From Atherinomorus stipes (lineage: Eukaryota; Chordata; Actinopteri; Atheriniformes; Atherinidae), in contig JALJCO010012876.1 of NCBI GenBank assembly GCA_023101725.1, positions 434,001 through 498,000 of the forward strand: 64,000 nt of DNA, read 5' to 3'. Every line of letters begins with the position of its first letter. Within the stretch, counting starts at the first letter, position 1. Under the pieces are notes generated by a model, which worked only from the letters and a program-made list of their open reading frames with translations, ran no database searches and was not told where the DNA came from. The position numbers and the translations under genes were made by a program. Of the stretch, positions 1 to 13,690 are shown piece after piece.

Positions 1-218
1 GAAAAAGAAAATCCTGACAAAACAAAATGTGATTCAGCACTGTTAAACCTAGATATTAACTAGAAATCATTGTTTCATTTTAAACTTTTTGGTTTTCTTA
101 GAATTTAAAAAAAAATTACATAAAAAAATCTTCACGTGATTTTACAGTAATTAGTAATTAATGATTAAGCATATGGTAAATGTAGGACTTCTGTTTGCAA
201 TCGTCATCATTAGTGCCT
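1..218. other. AT-rich noncoding DNA
   Basis: Nothing recognisable. The stretch is AT-rich with short A runs and no credible exon or repeat boundary. Confidence 0.6.
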
Positions 219-257
<39 letters not shown>

Positions 258-260
258 ATA

Positions 261-290
<30 letters not shown>
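219..290. repeat. Compound microsatellite (TC)n-(TATC)n-(TA)n
   Basis: Uninterrupted TC dinucleotides pass into a few TATC units and then into TA dinucleotides. A small open frame across it is only the translation of the repeat (Ser-Leu, then Tyr-Ile runs). Confidence 0.95.
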
Positions 291-291
<1 letters not shown>

Positions 292-2617
292 TCATACATA
301 TGTAGTAGTATTAATTGAAATATACTTACAAATTCTTTTGAGACAACTTATTCTTTGACGTAATTTGATTTTGATAATGTTTAAAATTATACATTTTGTC
401 CAGAAGGCATCTATTTAACAGTCTACGATTAGACAGTGAAAAAACAAGAGAGGAGCTTTTTTCTTCTTCTTCTTCTTCTTTTTTAACGAACAAACAGCCC
501 CTTAAGCCAAGACAGGACAATATTTGCCTTAGCTAGAATACCATTTTCCCTTGGCTTTGGGGTGTTGTTTGAGGGAGTGGGGGCCTTGACAGGGTGCTCT
601 GAGGGCTGACCCTCACTCCACCGGAGCCACGCCACCAGCCGCATATAAATAAAAGATTACAGTGAAAAATCAATTTCTGTGTAAACTCATTAAAAATGCC
701 CCTCACCTTAAATGATTCCCATTTCCTTCCATTCAACCTGTTAACGCCTAGCTGTCCCTGAGACCAACCACCCTACCCCCACACCCCACCATCAGAGCCT
801 CATCCAACCCCCTAACCTCCCCTCCTTCCCAACCTTTTCCATCCTTCCTTCACCCTGTTGCTCTCCCCCAGTGGTAATTACTTGCACAAGTCGTTTTTTG
901 CCCTTTGATTTGCACCGTTTCACAAATGAAGGTTAAGTTTGTTTAACCGTGGTGGATTTGCCAGTCATGTTAGAGCATATAATGTGGCAGGTCCTTCGTT
1001 TCTCCACACACCTCAGACAGCACTCAGTCTGCCCATCTCCCCCCTCTTCTTCCCCACATCTCCTTCCCTGTTGAACTGGGCCTCTTAGGGAGGTGTTGGG
1101 GGGGGGGGGGGGTCCAAGGTTAAGGCTTGGTGGGCTTGAGGAAACCAATGGTGGATCAGGCTTCAGACCCACTCAAAGTAGTCCAGGAAGTTGTTAAAAG
1201 TCACCTCTGGTAAAAGGATTAAGAATAAAACTGCTGTGTTTCCCCTGAGAGGATGTTAAAGGTGATCAGTGACAACCACAACTTGATGAAAGATGGAAGG
1301 AAAGATATTAAAGCAACAGGAGGATTCATTTGTCAGCTTCTTAATACGTTCTTGAATGCAGGTGCTGCAGCTGTTGTCACATATATTCTCCTTTAAATGA
1401 CATAATGACACATAAATGTAAACCGGTGAGACCACTTAAAGCTTAATCTTTGATCAGTACCTTAAAGAGTCAGTGGAACAAGGAGAACATTGATCTCAGG
1501 TAGCTTGAACTTTTGAGGGCCTTTCAAAAGCATATTGCTTTGACAGTTGAAGTGTGCACAATGATCACAGCAATAACATCTGAAGGAGTTGCTTAAAACA
1601 CACTCCAGGCAGCAGGTGACAGTCACATTCACATTTATTGTCTCAGCTCATCAGGTCTAATTTAGCAATACATCGTGAGCCTGTATGGCTGTTTCTGAGG
1701 GGTGTTCATAAAATGACGATAAAAAAAAGAGAGAGAAAAAGAAAACACCGCATCTGTAATTACGTCTGTCCACCTCAATCACGTCCTGTATGGCGAGAAG
1801 AGCTTTGACATTATCTGTCTAGTTGAGGGCAGCTGTAAAGCTTTGCGAAAACAAAAGGGTGTTAGCCCTCAGGGCAGATAGCTCATCTCCCTTTAGATAA
1901 TCCCACTGATAGTGGCGGCTGTTGTGGAGGGTCCTGCTCACCTGTGTTTGTGTTGGTTGAGACATTATTTCCACCCATTGTCCAAATCCCCTTGAAGATC
2001 TGTGGCTTTGAGCAGTAGAGCTGAGCCTCGTGGCCTTGTAGTGCCCTGACACACGTCAGGTGCAAGTCTTAAAGGCTTGACATTATCTGATGAAGATGTT
2101 GCTGACCAGCTAAATATTTTGTTCGTTTTTTTTTTTTTAAATATTTATTTATCTAATATATATTTTTTTAATTCCATCATTATAAGATATATTTATATTT
2201 CTCACCAAATACGAAACACAGAAAAAGCAAACAGGGTATTGCATTAAATGTCACACACAGAGCATGGCTTTATATCTGTCGTCAAAACACTGAAGTTAAA
2301 GGAGTTGCAAGGTAAAACAGCCTTATCTATGGATTTCTATGTAAATAAAAAAGATTGTTGAATTGTTTTTGTTATAAAAAAAAAATATTTACTGTCATAA
2401 ATAAACATTTCCTGTATTTTGCATTGACAGAAAAAGATGTCTGTACTTTAAGAGAGCTACAATATATATTTCACTCTAGAGAAGGTCTGTATTACAATAC
2501 ATGATAAGACATCATGGCATGTTTTTAAGTGCAGAGGTAGAAAGAGTGAATGTGTACCAAGGAGAGCAAAGAAGGTACAAAGGAGAGAGAAATACTATAT
2601 GTACTTGTGTGCCCATG
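291..2617. other. Noncoding DNA with low-complexity tracts
   Basis: No gene seen. It contains a TTC run at about 457-484, a run of 15 G at 1098-1112 and an A/T-rich patch at about 2120-2400. Open frames here are short, overlap on both strands and show no protein-like composition. Confidence 0.6.
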
Positions 2618-2638
2618 TTTGTGTGTGTGTGTGTGTGT
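2618..2638. repeat. (GT)n microsatellite
   Basis: About ten GT units. The frame reading Val-Cys repeats through it is an artefact. Confidence 0.9.
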
Positions 2639-5600
2639 ATGTGTCCTTGTGTGTATGGAAGGATGGTGGTGAGAGTGTTGTGTTTCACAGTTTTTTGCCA
2701 TGATGCACTGCTTTATTATTCTGCACAAGGGGCACTTCACATGCGGAATGGGTTCTCTTTGATATCGACAGCAGCTTGAGGGAGAGAGTGCACTCAAAAA
2801 CAGGCAAGGGCGAATTTATTCTGGGGGAAAAAACAGATAGTTGTGTACTTCCCTGGCAGCGGTTGCCGCACATATACGAAGAGCCAACCGCTTTGATGCT
2901 CCAGCGGTGACACTCCACGCACTAATGAAATATGGTAATTACAGCCACATAAAAGCCCTCCTAGATACAGTTGGAGAAAGGGTATAAAAAACAAATATGA
3001 CTTTATCCAAAGATACCTACTGTGATTAATTCTCCTTTTCATAAACATATATTCTTTGTTTTTCACTTGCTACAAAGCAGGGCCATCAGTTGACCCAGGA
3101 ATAGGCAAACGGGGAAATGTCCTCTGATTAAGAACCTCTTTACTCCCTTTAGGCAGAAAACACTGGAAAATGCAGGAAGTTGGAGTGCAAAAAACTTAAG
3201 TGAGTACTTTCTGTGCTGCTCTAACTTAGTCTCTTTTCTTTGTGGAAAAAAAAAAATCTTTTCCTAATTTGAAATTCACCCAGTCTGGACCAGCAAAAAA
3301 ACTTGGCTCCCCTAAATACCGCCGAAGACTGTTTAGTGGAAAAAATCTCAGTGCGGGAAGGAGATATAAATGAAAGCATTATGTTTGGCAATAAATTTAG
3401 CTGTGGGTGTTTGAGATCCATGAGAGACAATATGATTTTGGTCTGTCTGCAGATTACGACTGAGATATCACATAGAGTAACTTGGCAATATAAGCTGATG
3501 TAAGAGGATCTGGAAGCAGATCCCGTCAATAACATTTTAACGGTAATGGTCAATAAAACTTTTAATTTGTCAAAATTTCTACCAATATCATTCAGCTTAT
3601 TTCAACTTTGAATGATAAAAGTTTACGTTAGATATTTATGAAATGCTTTAAGTTGCCAGATTGAACATATTTGTCTGGATTTTGTGGCTGACAGAAGGCC
3701 AATATGTGGATTTTTCTTACAGCTGGTTTAGAAAGCAACAGCATGCAGTGACACGCATTATAACCCCACAGGAAAATGATTCATATTAACTTTATCATTC
3801 TGTATTTTTTAGACTATACTAGATAAAAAGGAGGTGACATGACCTGATGCAAAACATGTCGCTGAAAAGGGAAGCAGAGAGACGGGAGTGGAAGTGAGAA
3901 TACAAGGGGTGGAGGAGGCTGTGTGTGTTTGACCATCAGTGTTTGCTCACAGTCAGACGATGGAGCAGCCCCCCCTTTCCTTTCACACACACTCACACAC
4001 TTTCGCCTTGCTGACTGGCTTTCCCGAGGGACGATGCTGGAGGTCAGGGAGAAGGTGGAGGTCAAATGGGCTCTGATAAGTCTTGCTAATAAGATTCTAC
4101 ATGTTTCTGTGTGAGCATGGGTGTTTGAACAGGGCAGAGGGGGTCTAACGGGCTAACTGAGGCTAAAAGCTAAGTGAACACACACGTGAAGTCATGCACA
4201 CTGTATGCATGCATGCGCTGTCTTTAAGGTCAGAGCACGGGGTGAGAATGTTAAATGGGGAGGTTGGGGACATCAAATATTTTCCTACCCATCACTATCA
4301 GCACACCACCTGCCTGAAATCTTGAATTTGTGTGTGTGTATGGAGTGGTCAAGCAACATGTCCTCAGGTTTAGCTGATGAATCTGCACACTCTGATCAGA
4401 CAGACATGCAGACATACAGCCAGACAGGCAAATAGGGCGTGTGTATGGGCGCCAGTTGTCGTGGAGCTGCAGACATGCAGACAGATGGAAATTTGGGTCC
4501 AGACTGCGGCCGCTCAGATAGTAGCTCATCTCCACCCTGTGTCTCCAAGACCTGCTGCTTCTTTTATCGCTCTCCTTCAGGTGTATCCAGGTAACTCCAA
4601 GGCCAGGCTGCTCTTAAAACCACGACAGTCAAGGTAACAGGTAATTGCAGAATGAGACTCGTAAAACAGCCTGTTTGCCTTCAGCTGAGCACCGCCTTGC
4701 TTGTTTGACTCACCAAACTTGAAGAGACGGGAAGGTACAGCACACAATGGGATGGTGTGAGATTATCTTTCCTCTTGCTCGTGTCCTCAATGTTCTTCTC
4801 TTTGTCTGCTTACGGTACCATCTTGTTTTCACCTATCAATCTTTGGATTATTTTAGTTTTAGTTTTTTTTTCCTCTCTGTGTCTCTCACTGTGTTTATCT
4901 GTCCCTCTCCCTGTTCCATGTTCATATTTCTCCAACTTTATGAGTAACTCCGGCTCCCTCCCTCTTTTAATGTTTGATTCCAAGTGATAAGAGAAGACTG
5001 AAAGATGAGTCTGACTGCACCGGTTGATGTGGTCAAAGGTCAGAGGCTGCAGTGGGAGGGAAGGAGGGGGGAGGAGGCAAACTGAAGCTGGACCGTCACC
5101 TCCTCTTGGACCATGGCTTGTAGTCAATCTGTTTGCACACAAGCCAGAAAAACATACATACTGAAGCAATTGTCCATATCAGCCTGAAGAGTCATTATCA
5201 GATAATCTATCAAGATTCTGATCAGGAGTTTGTGTATATCTACTGTCACATGTACTTACCCTCTGAACAGCGATAAGATTACTGCTTCCCTTTGCACACA
5301 GGCCAATAAATACTCCTAACTGCACAAACCAGAACTGCAACATAAATACATGCATGTGTAAAACACTTCAACAAAAATCCTGCACGCAGGCAAACACACA
5401 TGCATGTACAGTAGATATGAATGGCTGGAACCACAAACACATGCATACAATACAGTTTACTGTCAAATAAAGTCACAGTTCATCTCCAGGCTCCTCAACA
5501 ATCTCTTGTTTGTTTCAGGCCACAAACAAACAACACACTTCCCCACATAGTGGCCATTGACACCGACTGAAACTCGACCCTCCTCTCTACGCTTTACCCT

Positions 5601-5689
5601 CTCTTGTTCTCCATCTTTTGCTCTCTTGTCATTCCCAGCCCTTCTCCCTCCCTCGGTTCTCATCTGATTTCATTCCTCGCTCAGATCCA
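2639..5689. other. Noncoding DNA, nothing recognised
   Basis: No exon, RNA gene or transposon end seen. Small CA/TG-rich and pyrimidine-rich stretches occur (about 3980-4000 and 4860-4900). Frames up to about 119 codons exist but have microsatellite-like or chance composition and no splice context. Confidence 0.55.
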
Positions 5690-5935
5690 GCCATTATAAA
5701 TTCATTGTATGCTGTCGTGGCTGATTGAAGTGATGGGCTGATTCCTCGGGGCTTCCTGCCTGATGGAGGGTGCTATAGCAAATAGCCCAATGGGTCTGTT
5801 TAGATAACACTGACCTCTCGCAAACCACTGCCACATCTGCTGTGAGTGAGCTTTGTGGGACTCGCTGTCACTGCAGAGCGACTGGATTGGACAAAATAGT
5901 GAAATAAGAAAATGAAATTGACAAAGTGGATGAAT
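5690..5935. promoter_or_regulatory. Candidate conserved noncoding element
   Basis: A non-repetitive, mixed-composition block with dense A/T-core motifs (ATTATAAATTCATT, TGATTGAAGTGATGG, TAGATAA) between simpler DNA. This texture is typical of vertebrate enhancers, but conservation cannot be seen from one sequence. The call is inference only. Confidence 0.25.
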
Positions 5936-6370
5936 TTAAAAAAAAGAAAAGATGAGTTTAAAAAAATTTTTTAGAAGAAAATAGGTAGAAAACCAGAGGT
6001 AGGGGAGATTACAGAGGAAAGGAGGGACCTTGGGTGGACAATGATTCAGAGCGTATTGTAACTCCCACCTGCCCTCTCCATGAACAAAAGTGTTAGTCAT
6101 CATCAGGGCGAATTGTGAGGGGAGACAAGGGGCCGCTGCTTCGTTGGTCCCCCTGATCTGCATTCTGCCCATGGGGTTACCAGGGTAACGAGTACAGAAG
6201 ACAGAGGGGCGAGGGGGGGACATGGAGAGGGCACTCACCCTTTTCCTTGGAAATGGATATTCATGCTTTTGTTCCACTGGGGTTATGATCGTGTTAATTA
6301 GGGGAAAAAAATGTTTAAACAGCTTGCCCTCTCTGCTGGCCTCAGATATCATGTGCCGACCGGACTTCAC
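5936..6370 (-). other. 144-codon open frame, probably not a gene
   Basis: This is the longest open frame in the window and starts with Met. It has no recognisable domain, ends in a Phe-rich tail encoded by A-rich DNA (Lys/Phe codons opposite a poly-A stretch), and shows no convincing splice or promoter context. The middle (about 6050-6200) is GC-richer and could be regulatory DNA that happens to be open. A lineage-specific small gene cannot be excluded. Confidence 0.15.
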
Positions 6371-8447
6371 CTGGCCAACACATCAGCATTCAAACACCAG
6401 TACTCAATAAAAACAGGTTAGATAAAGGAAGGCAGATTACTAGGTGGAAGCAAACTACATTTCTGTCAGTGTAAAATAATTACAAAGCGGATGGGAACAA
6501 AAGTGATTGATAATTTTCCTCAAACAGACTTTTGACTTTACTATGTGCCCACTCTGTATATCCATTTGTGTATATTTTGTCCAGATGTTACAGAACTACT
6601 GGAGTCTTGGCTGAGCAGTAATGATGCAAATCTGTCTTTTAATCTGTGTAATATCTCTCTGTCCTGCTCTATCCCACTTCATTAGCTCCTGTACAAATGT
6701 GCATACAGTCTACCTCAAAGTGTGCTCAATATGTGCACAAACCAGCCCTGTCTAAGTACCCACTTTATGGTCCACATCAGAACTCACATACTCTGTCTTT
6801 AAGTGAGCATTTGAAAATAATGGTCCATGGTGTTATGCAAGTCTTTGTACACATTAAGCCTGTCTCAGATGTTACAAGAGGCAATATTATGGCACAGCTT
6901 TGAAATCTGGAGGTTGTAAAACATCTCTTGTGTGACAAAATGTTTTACAGTCACACCATTAAAAGCTATTGGTAGAGCATGGGCCACAAAGGCTACAGGA
7001 GTGTAAGACATTTGCTCTCTTTCTTGCCTGACGCAGCACTGAAAACAGAGTGCTCCACATTGCAAGGAGTGCAGCTTCCCTAAAATAATGTTGTTCTTTA
7101 ATTAGACTATATCTGCCATGCAGTTAAAGAGGTGGGGCCCAAAGATCCCTCATTTTTGGCACATGGATCGATGGGCATGTAAATACATGATAACAATGCA
7201 TTATGAAGTAAGTGTGAGTGGTTATTTCCTTATAGCTGGAGGGGTTTACGTTGCTGGAGATTAATGTGTGGGTGTGCACTTTCCAGACTGATCGCCAGTT
7301 CAAACAACCCTTGTTTTAGGAAAAACACTAAACTGATTCTAACAATCACAGAGATAAACCAACCAGCAAAGCTTATCAGTTTATTAGACTGTGAAGCAGC
7401 TCAGTCTCATCTGCATGTGCACAACCAAATCTCACCACATTGTGGAATTACATAAACACTTTTTATACATTATATGATTAGCCCTTTCTGTATGTCTACT
7501 ACAGACACGTGAGACTAACTGTGTCACTTGAACACATAAATACATTCTCAAAATTTAAACATTCTTTAAAATATTATTTCTATAACATGGTTTCCAGTGA
7601 TTATCTAAACATCCTCATGCAAATGTAAATATAGTTATTTTACTGAGTATGATTTATATGCAATGGAGTCAAAATTTTTTTATATTCTTATGAGGTTTCA
7701 TTTAGTCATTGACTATTTTCTCAAACTATTATTGAAACAGATTGCATCTGGCTTTGATGTATTCTGCTGTTCTTGCAGAAACCGTTGTAGCAGTTTAGCC
7801 TCTTACATCAACGCATACAAAACGGATGCATTGAAAATAAAAATGATATGCTCGTTTTTATATATTCATATAAAAGAAAACTTTTGGATTGTTCTATCTG
7901 TGGTGTTTTGGTGCAGTCTAATAACCTGAGCCAGCAGCATCTTTAAATTCCCTTAGCCCAAGAGTCAGAGCGACAACAGCTGAGATTTAAGAGCATCAAT
8001 CCCGCTATGTCCGAGCTGATCCGTGTGGACCCTGGGTGTGCTCGTCCACTCATCCTCAGGCATCTGCATCAGAGAGTAGCTGCACAGACCTGACAGGTTG
8101 TCATTTAACGGCAAAAAAAAAAAAAGTGTAGAAAGGCTCTCTGTGATGATCAACAAAACTCTTTTTTTTTTTTTCAAATCAAAAGTTCGTGTTTCTTTTA
8201 AAAATCATATAGCTTGCCCATGGGGTCTCGAGTTTCGCGCAGCCCAGAAACGGTACAGCAGCTGCTGCTGTACTTCATCCTGCAGGCGCTAGGAGGTGTG
8301 AATAGGACACCCTGCCTTTCGCTGCAATTTATCCACAATGGACCTCATCCACCTGCGCTTGCTGCCTGCAGTTTCTGCAGCGAAAAAGTTTCCAGCAGCC
8401 CGAACTTTTACTTGTGAATAGACACAATGCATAAAAACAAATGCACA

Positions 8448-8451
<4 letters not shown>
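6371..8451. other. Noncoding DNA, nothing recognised
   Basis: Unique-looking DNA without a recognisable gene. T and A runs occur near 8110-8175. The stretch from about 8210 to 8410 is GC-richer with PstI-like CTGCAG clusters and lies directly beside a long TA microsatellite. Confidence 0.5.

Positions 8452-8541
<90 letters not shown>
8452..8541. repeat. (TA)n microsatellite, about 45 units
   Basis: A perfect TA dinucleotide run. It is self-complementary and can extrude as a hairpin, and a Tyr-Ile frame across it is an artefact. Confidence 0.97.
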
Positions 8542-8543
<2 letters not shown>

Positions 8544-9792
8544 ACCTTTACCAATAGCGTCATTTAAAATCCAGAATTTCAATTTGGCGTGTTGAAAGAG
8601 ACTTAACGCCAATCTAACAGCATGGAATGCAAATGTGGAGGTCTATAGGGTCTGGTGCGAGAAAGCCATTGATTTGAGATGAATACAGTGGCTACTCTCA
8701 GGTCCTTCACAACAGTTATTAGGACTAATAGAGAAACATAAAATAGAGAGAGAAGCAAAAATCCCCACAAATGCTCTAAATAGCTGGCTACTCCACAGCC
8801 CTCTCGGAGAGTTTGGCTTGCAATTTGCATTCCTTTGTGTGACAACTTGTAATCCCCCCCTCAGCATGCCAAGAAACACACAACAGATTTATTGTCCCAG
8901 TCAACAAATCGTTTAGGTCATCCCAAACCTATTACTACCTAATGCGCTGGGACCCCCACCACCAGAATCCCCCCCCCCCCCCCCCCTCCTCTCATGCACC
9001 GCCTCGTCGCAAGCACCGGAGACTTGCAAACACAGAGCCTGCAGCGGCCGGGGCCCCATGGCTTCAGCGCTTTGTTGGTCCCCCGTCTATTCAGACTCGA
9101 TGTACTTCTGGAGTCTTACGCCTTCTGTGTGCTGCTTGGGAGGTTGGGAGGGACTGCGACCGTGGCTGAGGCTCAGATAGTTTGGTGTCGGGACGGCGGT
9201 GCTAAAAGGACATGAGGTTTCCACTGCTGCAGGCCCACACAAGCTGTGCCGAGATTTCACACGACAGAGAGCAAGTTTGTCGGTAAAAAAACGCGTGTTT
9301 ATTGCTTTTAAAATAACTTCAAATCAACGACCGTGCCACCTCTGACCGAGGGTTTGGCGTTGATTTCTCATTTTCTAAATACACGTTTTTAAAATGTAAA
9401 AAATACATTTGCATTTTAAAAATCCAGAGAGTGAGCCAAAGTGAAGTAGGCTGTATGGCTCACTGAAAAGAGAACTGTAGCTACACAATGATCTGAAATG
9501 ACCTAATTTTTATTATTGTCGTTGTTTAGACTATATGACTGTTTTTATTGGCCATTTTAACGGGGAGACAGTGTAACCTTCGTAAATCATTGTGCGACAT
9601 ATTGTTGTTGGATAAGATGACCCTAGCATGACAGTTGTTTGGTCCTGTCATTATATTTGATGGAGCACAACCACGTCCTCATATGTCTGCAGGAAAACCT
9701 ACAACACCGTATTTTTGCCTATCTGGGAGAGGCTGGGGGTGGACATAGGACCGAAACAGAGATTTTTTTTTTAAAAAAAATCCTTTTTACCC
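8542..9792. other. Noncoding DNA with a GC/CpG-richer patch
   Basis: A C run occupies 8969-8986. It is followed by a GC-richer patch (about 8990-9290) with several CpGs. No exon could be defined: frames here have no recognisable protein content. The patch could be a small CpG island or a promoter-like region, but nothing else supports that. Confidence 0.45.

Positions 9793-9890
<98 letters not shown>
9793..9890. repeat. (AGAT)n microsatellite, about 24 units
   Basis: A perfect tetranucleotide run directly downstream of a T/A homopolymer block. The Leu-Ser-Ile-Tyr frame on the minus strand is its translation. It is likely highly polymorphic. Confidence 0.97.
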
Positions 9891-9891
<1 letters not shown>

Positions 9892-11212
9892 AGGCTTTAA
9901 TGAGGAAAAACTGAGAACAAAATTTAAATGAAGTGAAGTGAGAATTAAGAAGAGATAGCTAATGAAAGACAGAGACGTCATAGAAGGAGAGGCTGCAGTC
10001 CATCTGTGTGCGTCGGCCCCACTCTGCAGGATTTTAAACGTGGGGTCAGACCAGAGAGAAAAACTGACGGGGGAAGATCTCTCCCCCACTAGTCATCTTC
10101 CCACAAACACAACGGGCCTTTGATTCGTCTGTTTGGACACACACACTCACGTCTAATCGTTGTTTTTCTTTTTTAGTGTACCCCACAAGGCGCACATGCA
10201 TCACGCAGGACAGACAGCGCATATGGCATCGGTACTCCTCGAAAACCACACTAAACGAATGTGCACAGGGCCAGCGTTTCCCATTGCATGCAGAGCAGCG
10301 GGCTTGTGGCCCAGCAAGCCTCATTCTTTCTCTGTAGATGCACGCAGCCATAATTATAACGGAAGTGAATGTCTGTTTTAGCCTCAGTCACAAAGAAACC
10401 TGAAAATACATCCTGCATCTTAACTTTAATCCTAAAAGAAAAGACACGCATCCACTGGCAAAAATCATAATCCTGATTTTGAAGGGGTGAAAAAAAATGT
10501 TGGAAAACCCGGTTTGGTTTAATCAAAACAAATAATTGCTCCTGATATGTTTTGGTGAATTTTAGTTTATCATTCTGGCTATGAGCTGCCAAAATAGTCA
10601 TTAGTTTCTGAGGATGCAGAAATTGATAACACTTTCATTTTCAGTAGGCTAATAATTAGGACACGTTGACTTACTAAAATGGACAGTCTGAACCGCCGTC
10701 ATTCCGCTAATACATTAATAACAGGAGAACTGGTAAATTGCTGTCGATTCAGGCTGCAATTAATTGAATGCTTGCTTTCATTCTACAGACCAGAAGCTCC
10801 CCCAGCCCCACTCATTTGTTATAAGTTCGATGCTGCATGCTCTCACTATTTGTCATGCCAGCAAGGCAGGTAGACTACCCATTTTCAAGGTCTGGCAGTT
10901 GTTGGGAGGAAATATATATTATTGTTATCATTATTCTGTCACAATCCATCTTTATCCCTACACGTCATTCAGTACTAGGCTATAGAGAAACGGCATTATG
11001 CAGGTGAATGAAGGGGGTTAAGAACATAATTCTCATTAACTGTACCACAACATGAAAGATCCGTCGTGCAGTCAGAACATATGTTCTCCATTTCCACACC
11101 GTCACTGCGCTGCGGAGCACCGTGATTCACAGACAGTAGCAACTAACATGCATGGCATCAAATGTGATTCCTTACTTAATTTTTCTTGCTGCATATTTTT
11201 ACAAAACAATTG
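9891..11212. other. Noncoding DNA, nothing recognised
   Basis: Mixed unique DNA. A pyrimidine tract followed by AG at about 10165-10176 resembles a splice acceptor, but the sequence downstream has no recognisable coding content, so I do not call an exon. Confidence 0.5.
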
Positions 11213-11213
11213 A

Positions 11214-11284
<71 letters not shown>
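11213..11284. repeat. (ATT)n microsatellite
   Basis: About 23 perfect trinucleotide units. The poly-Ile minus-strand frame is an artefact. Confidence 0.96.
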
Positions 11285-11424
11285 TGTTGTTACATTTCTT
11301 TCCATTGAATGATTAAAAATGGAATATATGTTTCAAATCAAATCTGTTGTCAATATGATATAGCTATTATTAGAGTGAGAGTAAGAACGCATTTATAAAT
11401 AGATTTTGAATAAAACAAAATTAA

Positions 11425-11508
11425 TCTTCTTCTTTCTCTTCTTCTTCTTCTTCTTCTTCTTCTTCTTTTATTATTATTATTATTATTATAATTATTATTA
11501 TTATTATT
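11425..11508. repeat. Compound (CTT)n-(ATT)n microsatellite
   Basis: A CTT-rich run passes into ATT units with one interruption. It lies about 140 bp from the previous ATT array, so both may stem from one expansion event. Confidence 0.94.
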
Positions 11509-12553
11509 TTCCTATCCTTTTATTTGTATTACTATGTTTTTGTCCTCGTAAATAATTTAATCCAAAAACGGGCGGAAATAAGCCATATAGTCAGCCAATT
11601 TTCCAAGTGTTTAACTTCCAGCAGAATGAGTTACATGACGGTGCAGCTGCAGGACCACTGAAGTGGCGCACTAGTAGGCTATTAATTTATTTAGTCAAAT
11701 TTAATTTTCTCTCGGAGAGCGTCGAGGCCAATGAAGGCTTGCTATGGAGGTATGTTATGTTTGTAGTTGTGTTTGACAGTGGGAAAATGGTGGACTTTGT
11801 TGAACGACCTCAAGATTCTAGCCTACTTTCGACTTTCGTGAATTCACTTTAATTTTAAACATCATTTTAAGTTCATCTAAGCTGACCAGAAAGGCCAATA
11901 AAACAATGAAACATTGATAGGGCGCAACAGCAGCGTCTGATTTAAAAGAACTGGGGCCTCAATTAAATACACATCCCTTCAGGCAAATGTGAGGGCAAAA
12001 TGACCTAAGCCACATGAATTTTGTCTGAATAAATTTGTCTGGCCACACAGTTCCTTGCACACATGCCCTTGGTTAGTTTGTCTCCTTTTGTGAGACTTCC
12101 CACACAATCTCTGGTAACTCAATCTGTCCACAATCAATACGCTACCCAGAGCCTATTGAATAAATACATTATTCAACTGTTTGGAATACTCCACAGAGCA
12201 CCCTTTTAATCTCATCAGAGGAGGAAACCTACTGCAGGGATGGAGTCACATTTGGCATCCGAGTGGTTCTCCAGAAAGGGAAACTAGAAAAGTAGTAGAC
12301 TTTTGGATCCTCAATCTTCCAACATGACAAGTTTTCATATACAATACTGCCAGGAGAGTTTATTCCAGTGAGTTAGACCCACTGTGGTAGCAAAGAAGCA
12401 GGTGTTTTTTTTTTTCTTTTTTTTTAATTGTTGAAGGGTCCCACCGTGGGTTTAAGGACACAGTCGTCCTGGGTTTCTTTTGCAGCCCTTGCTTCACCTC
12501 CTGTCACTCCTAGATGGCCTGCTGCTTTCCCCTCCCTCCTCCTCCTCTTGGGC
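11509..12553. other. Noncoding DNA with regulatory-looking texture
   Basis: No gene. About 12000-12230 is unique DNA with several AT-core motifs (ACAATCAATACG, TTGAATAAATACATTATTCAA) and may be regulatory. T runs occur at 12405-12427. Confidence 0.4.
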
Positions 12554-12565
12554 CTTTGATCAAAG
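12554..12565. promoter_or_regulatory. Palindromic TCF/LEF-type motif
   Basis: A perfect 12-bp palindrome CTTTGATCAAAG, which holds the TCF/LEF core CTTTGAT on both strands. It sits in GC-richer unique DNA (about 12430-12680). A 12-mer can arise by chance, so function is a guess. Confidence 0.25.
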
Positions 12566-13690
12566 CTGGCCTCTCTGCCACAGCTGCCCATCAGGGGGCT
12601 CCTCACCCTCACCTACAACAACACTGCCTGCTGGGCGCCCCTCTCTGATGCGCACACTGCCACAAACATACAGGGGCAAATGCTAGAACCCACACACAGA
12701 TTCTCACACAGATCAGGCCTCACATCTTTCTTCTCAAAGTACCATTAATCTCTAAAGAGAAAGCTGAGGATACTTTCAATCTAAGGTGCATTAAGTTGTA
12801 AATTCTAGATATTGTATAAGTGTATGTGAACTACAGAGGAGAGATAATAAGCTCAAGGAGGGATACGAGGCTGAAACCCTTTGTTTGAGTTTTTCACAGG
12901 GTTTCACAAATTCACACTGGTTCAGATGCGTTTTTGCAGAGTGAAGGAGACAAGGCACGCTATCCAGTGTACAGGCAATGCTTTGAATGAGCAAACACAT
13001 TATGCAGTGGGAGTTGTATTTTCTACATACAAACAGACACCAGAGCAAACAAGCACCACAGCTTGCTTACATGTGTAGCACTGGTTCCACCTGTAAGCTT
13101 TTATCTGAAGGTCTGGTACCAAAGTTACTTCCCCCTTCTGTACTTGACCTCAAAACTCCTCTCATTTGGCATATGTACACCCAATTATTCACACAAGAAA
13201 CACTTTGGTCTGCTTTCCAGAGGCACTCGGAGCATTCCTGTGCAGAATCTTTGTAAACTCCTGTGTTTTGCTCATCATGGCAGCAAATGTTTGTTGACTC
13301 CTTTCGTCTTTCTTCAAGAAGAGTTGTTGGTTTCTCTTTGAAAATCCACCGCTACGCTCCAGAACTGGAAGTAATCCTGTTGAAACATCTGGTGATGACT
13401 CAGGCTGCATATCAGATGCACATCACATGTGATTCATTATCCTGAGGTTGGCCTGTCCCAGGCAAATTGGACTTTGTATATTTTCAGACAGTCCCATACA
13501 TATACATGGGACCCGGCTGTGATGACACATCGGCCGATGAAAGTGTTTCCAGTGTTTGTGTCCCAGTTCAAAGGGGTTGATGGGAACCTCCACTGGTGGT
13601 GTGACACAGGAAGCACCTTGGGCCAATCCTCTCATGCTCACCTGCACCCTCCCCAAAGCCCCTGTAACCCTGTTACCCCAATTCCCCCAT
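12566..13690. other. Noncoding DNA, nothing recognised
   Basis: Overlapping chance frames on both strands, none with recognisable domains or splice support. No repeat family recognised. Confidence 0.5.

Noticed and set aside
161..358. 65-codon frame at the left end
   Set aside because: It is the translation of the TC/TATC/TA microsatellite (Ser-Leu and Tyr-Ile runs).
8289..8612. 107-codon minus-strand frame
   Set aside because: Its centre is the TA microsatellite read as Tyr-Ile; the flanks have no domain.
9787..10089. 100-codon minus-strand frame
   Set aside because: Half of it is the AGAT microsatellite read as Leu-Ser-Ile-Tyr repeats.
10160..10381. Exon after the TTTTCTTTTTTAG acceptor-like site
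   Set aside because: The downstream frame has no recognisable protein content and no donor at a sensible place.
11102..11305. 67-codon minus-strand frame
   Set aside because: Poly-Ile from the ATT microsatellite.
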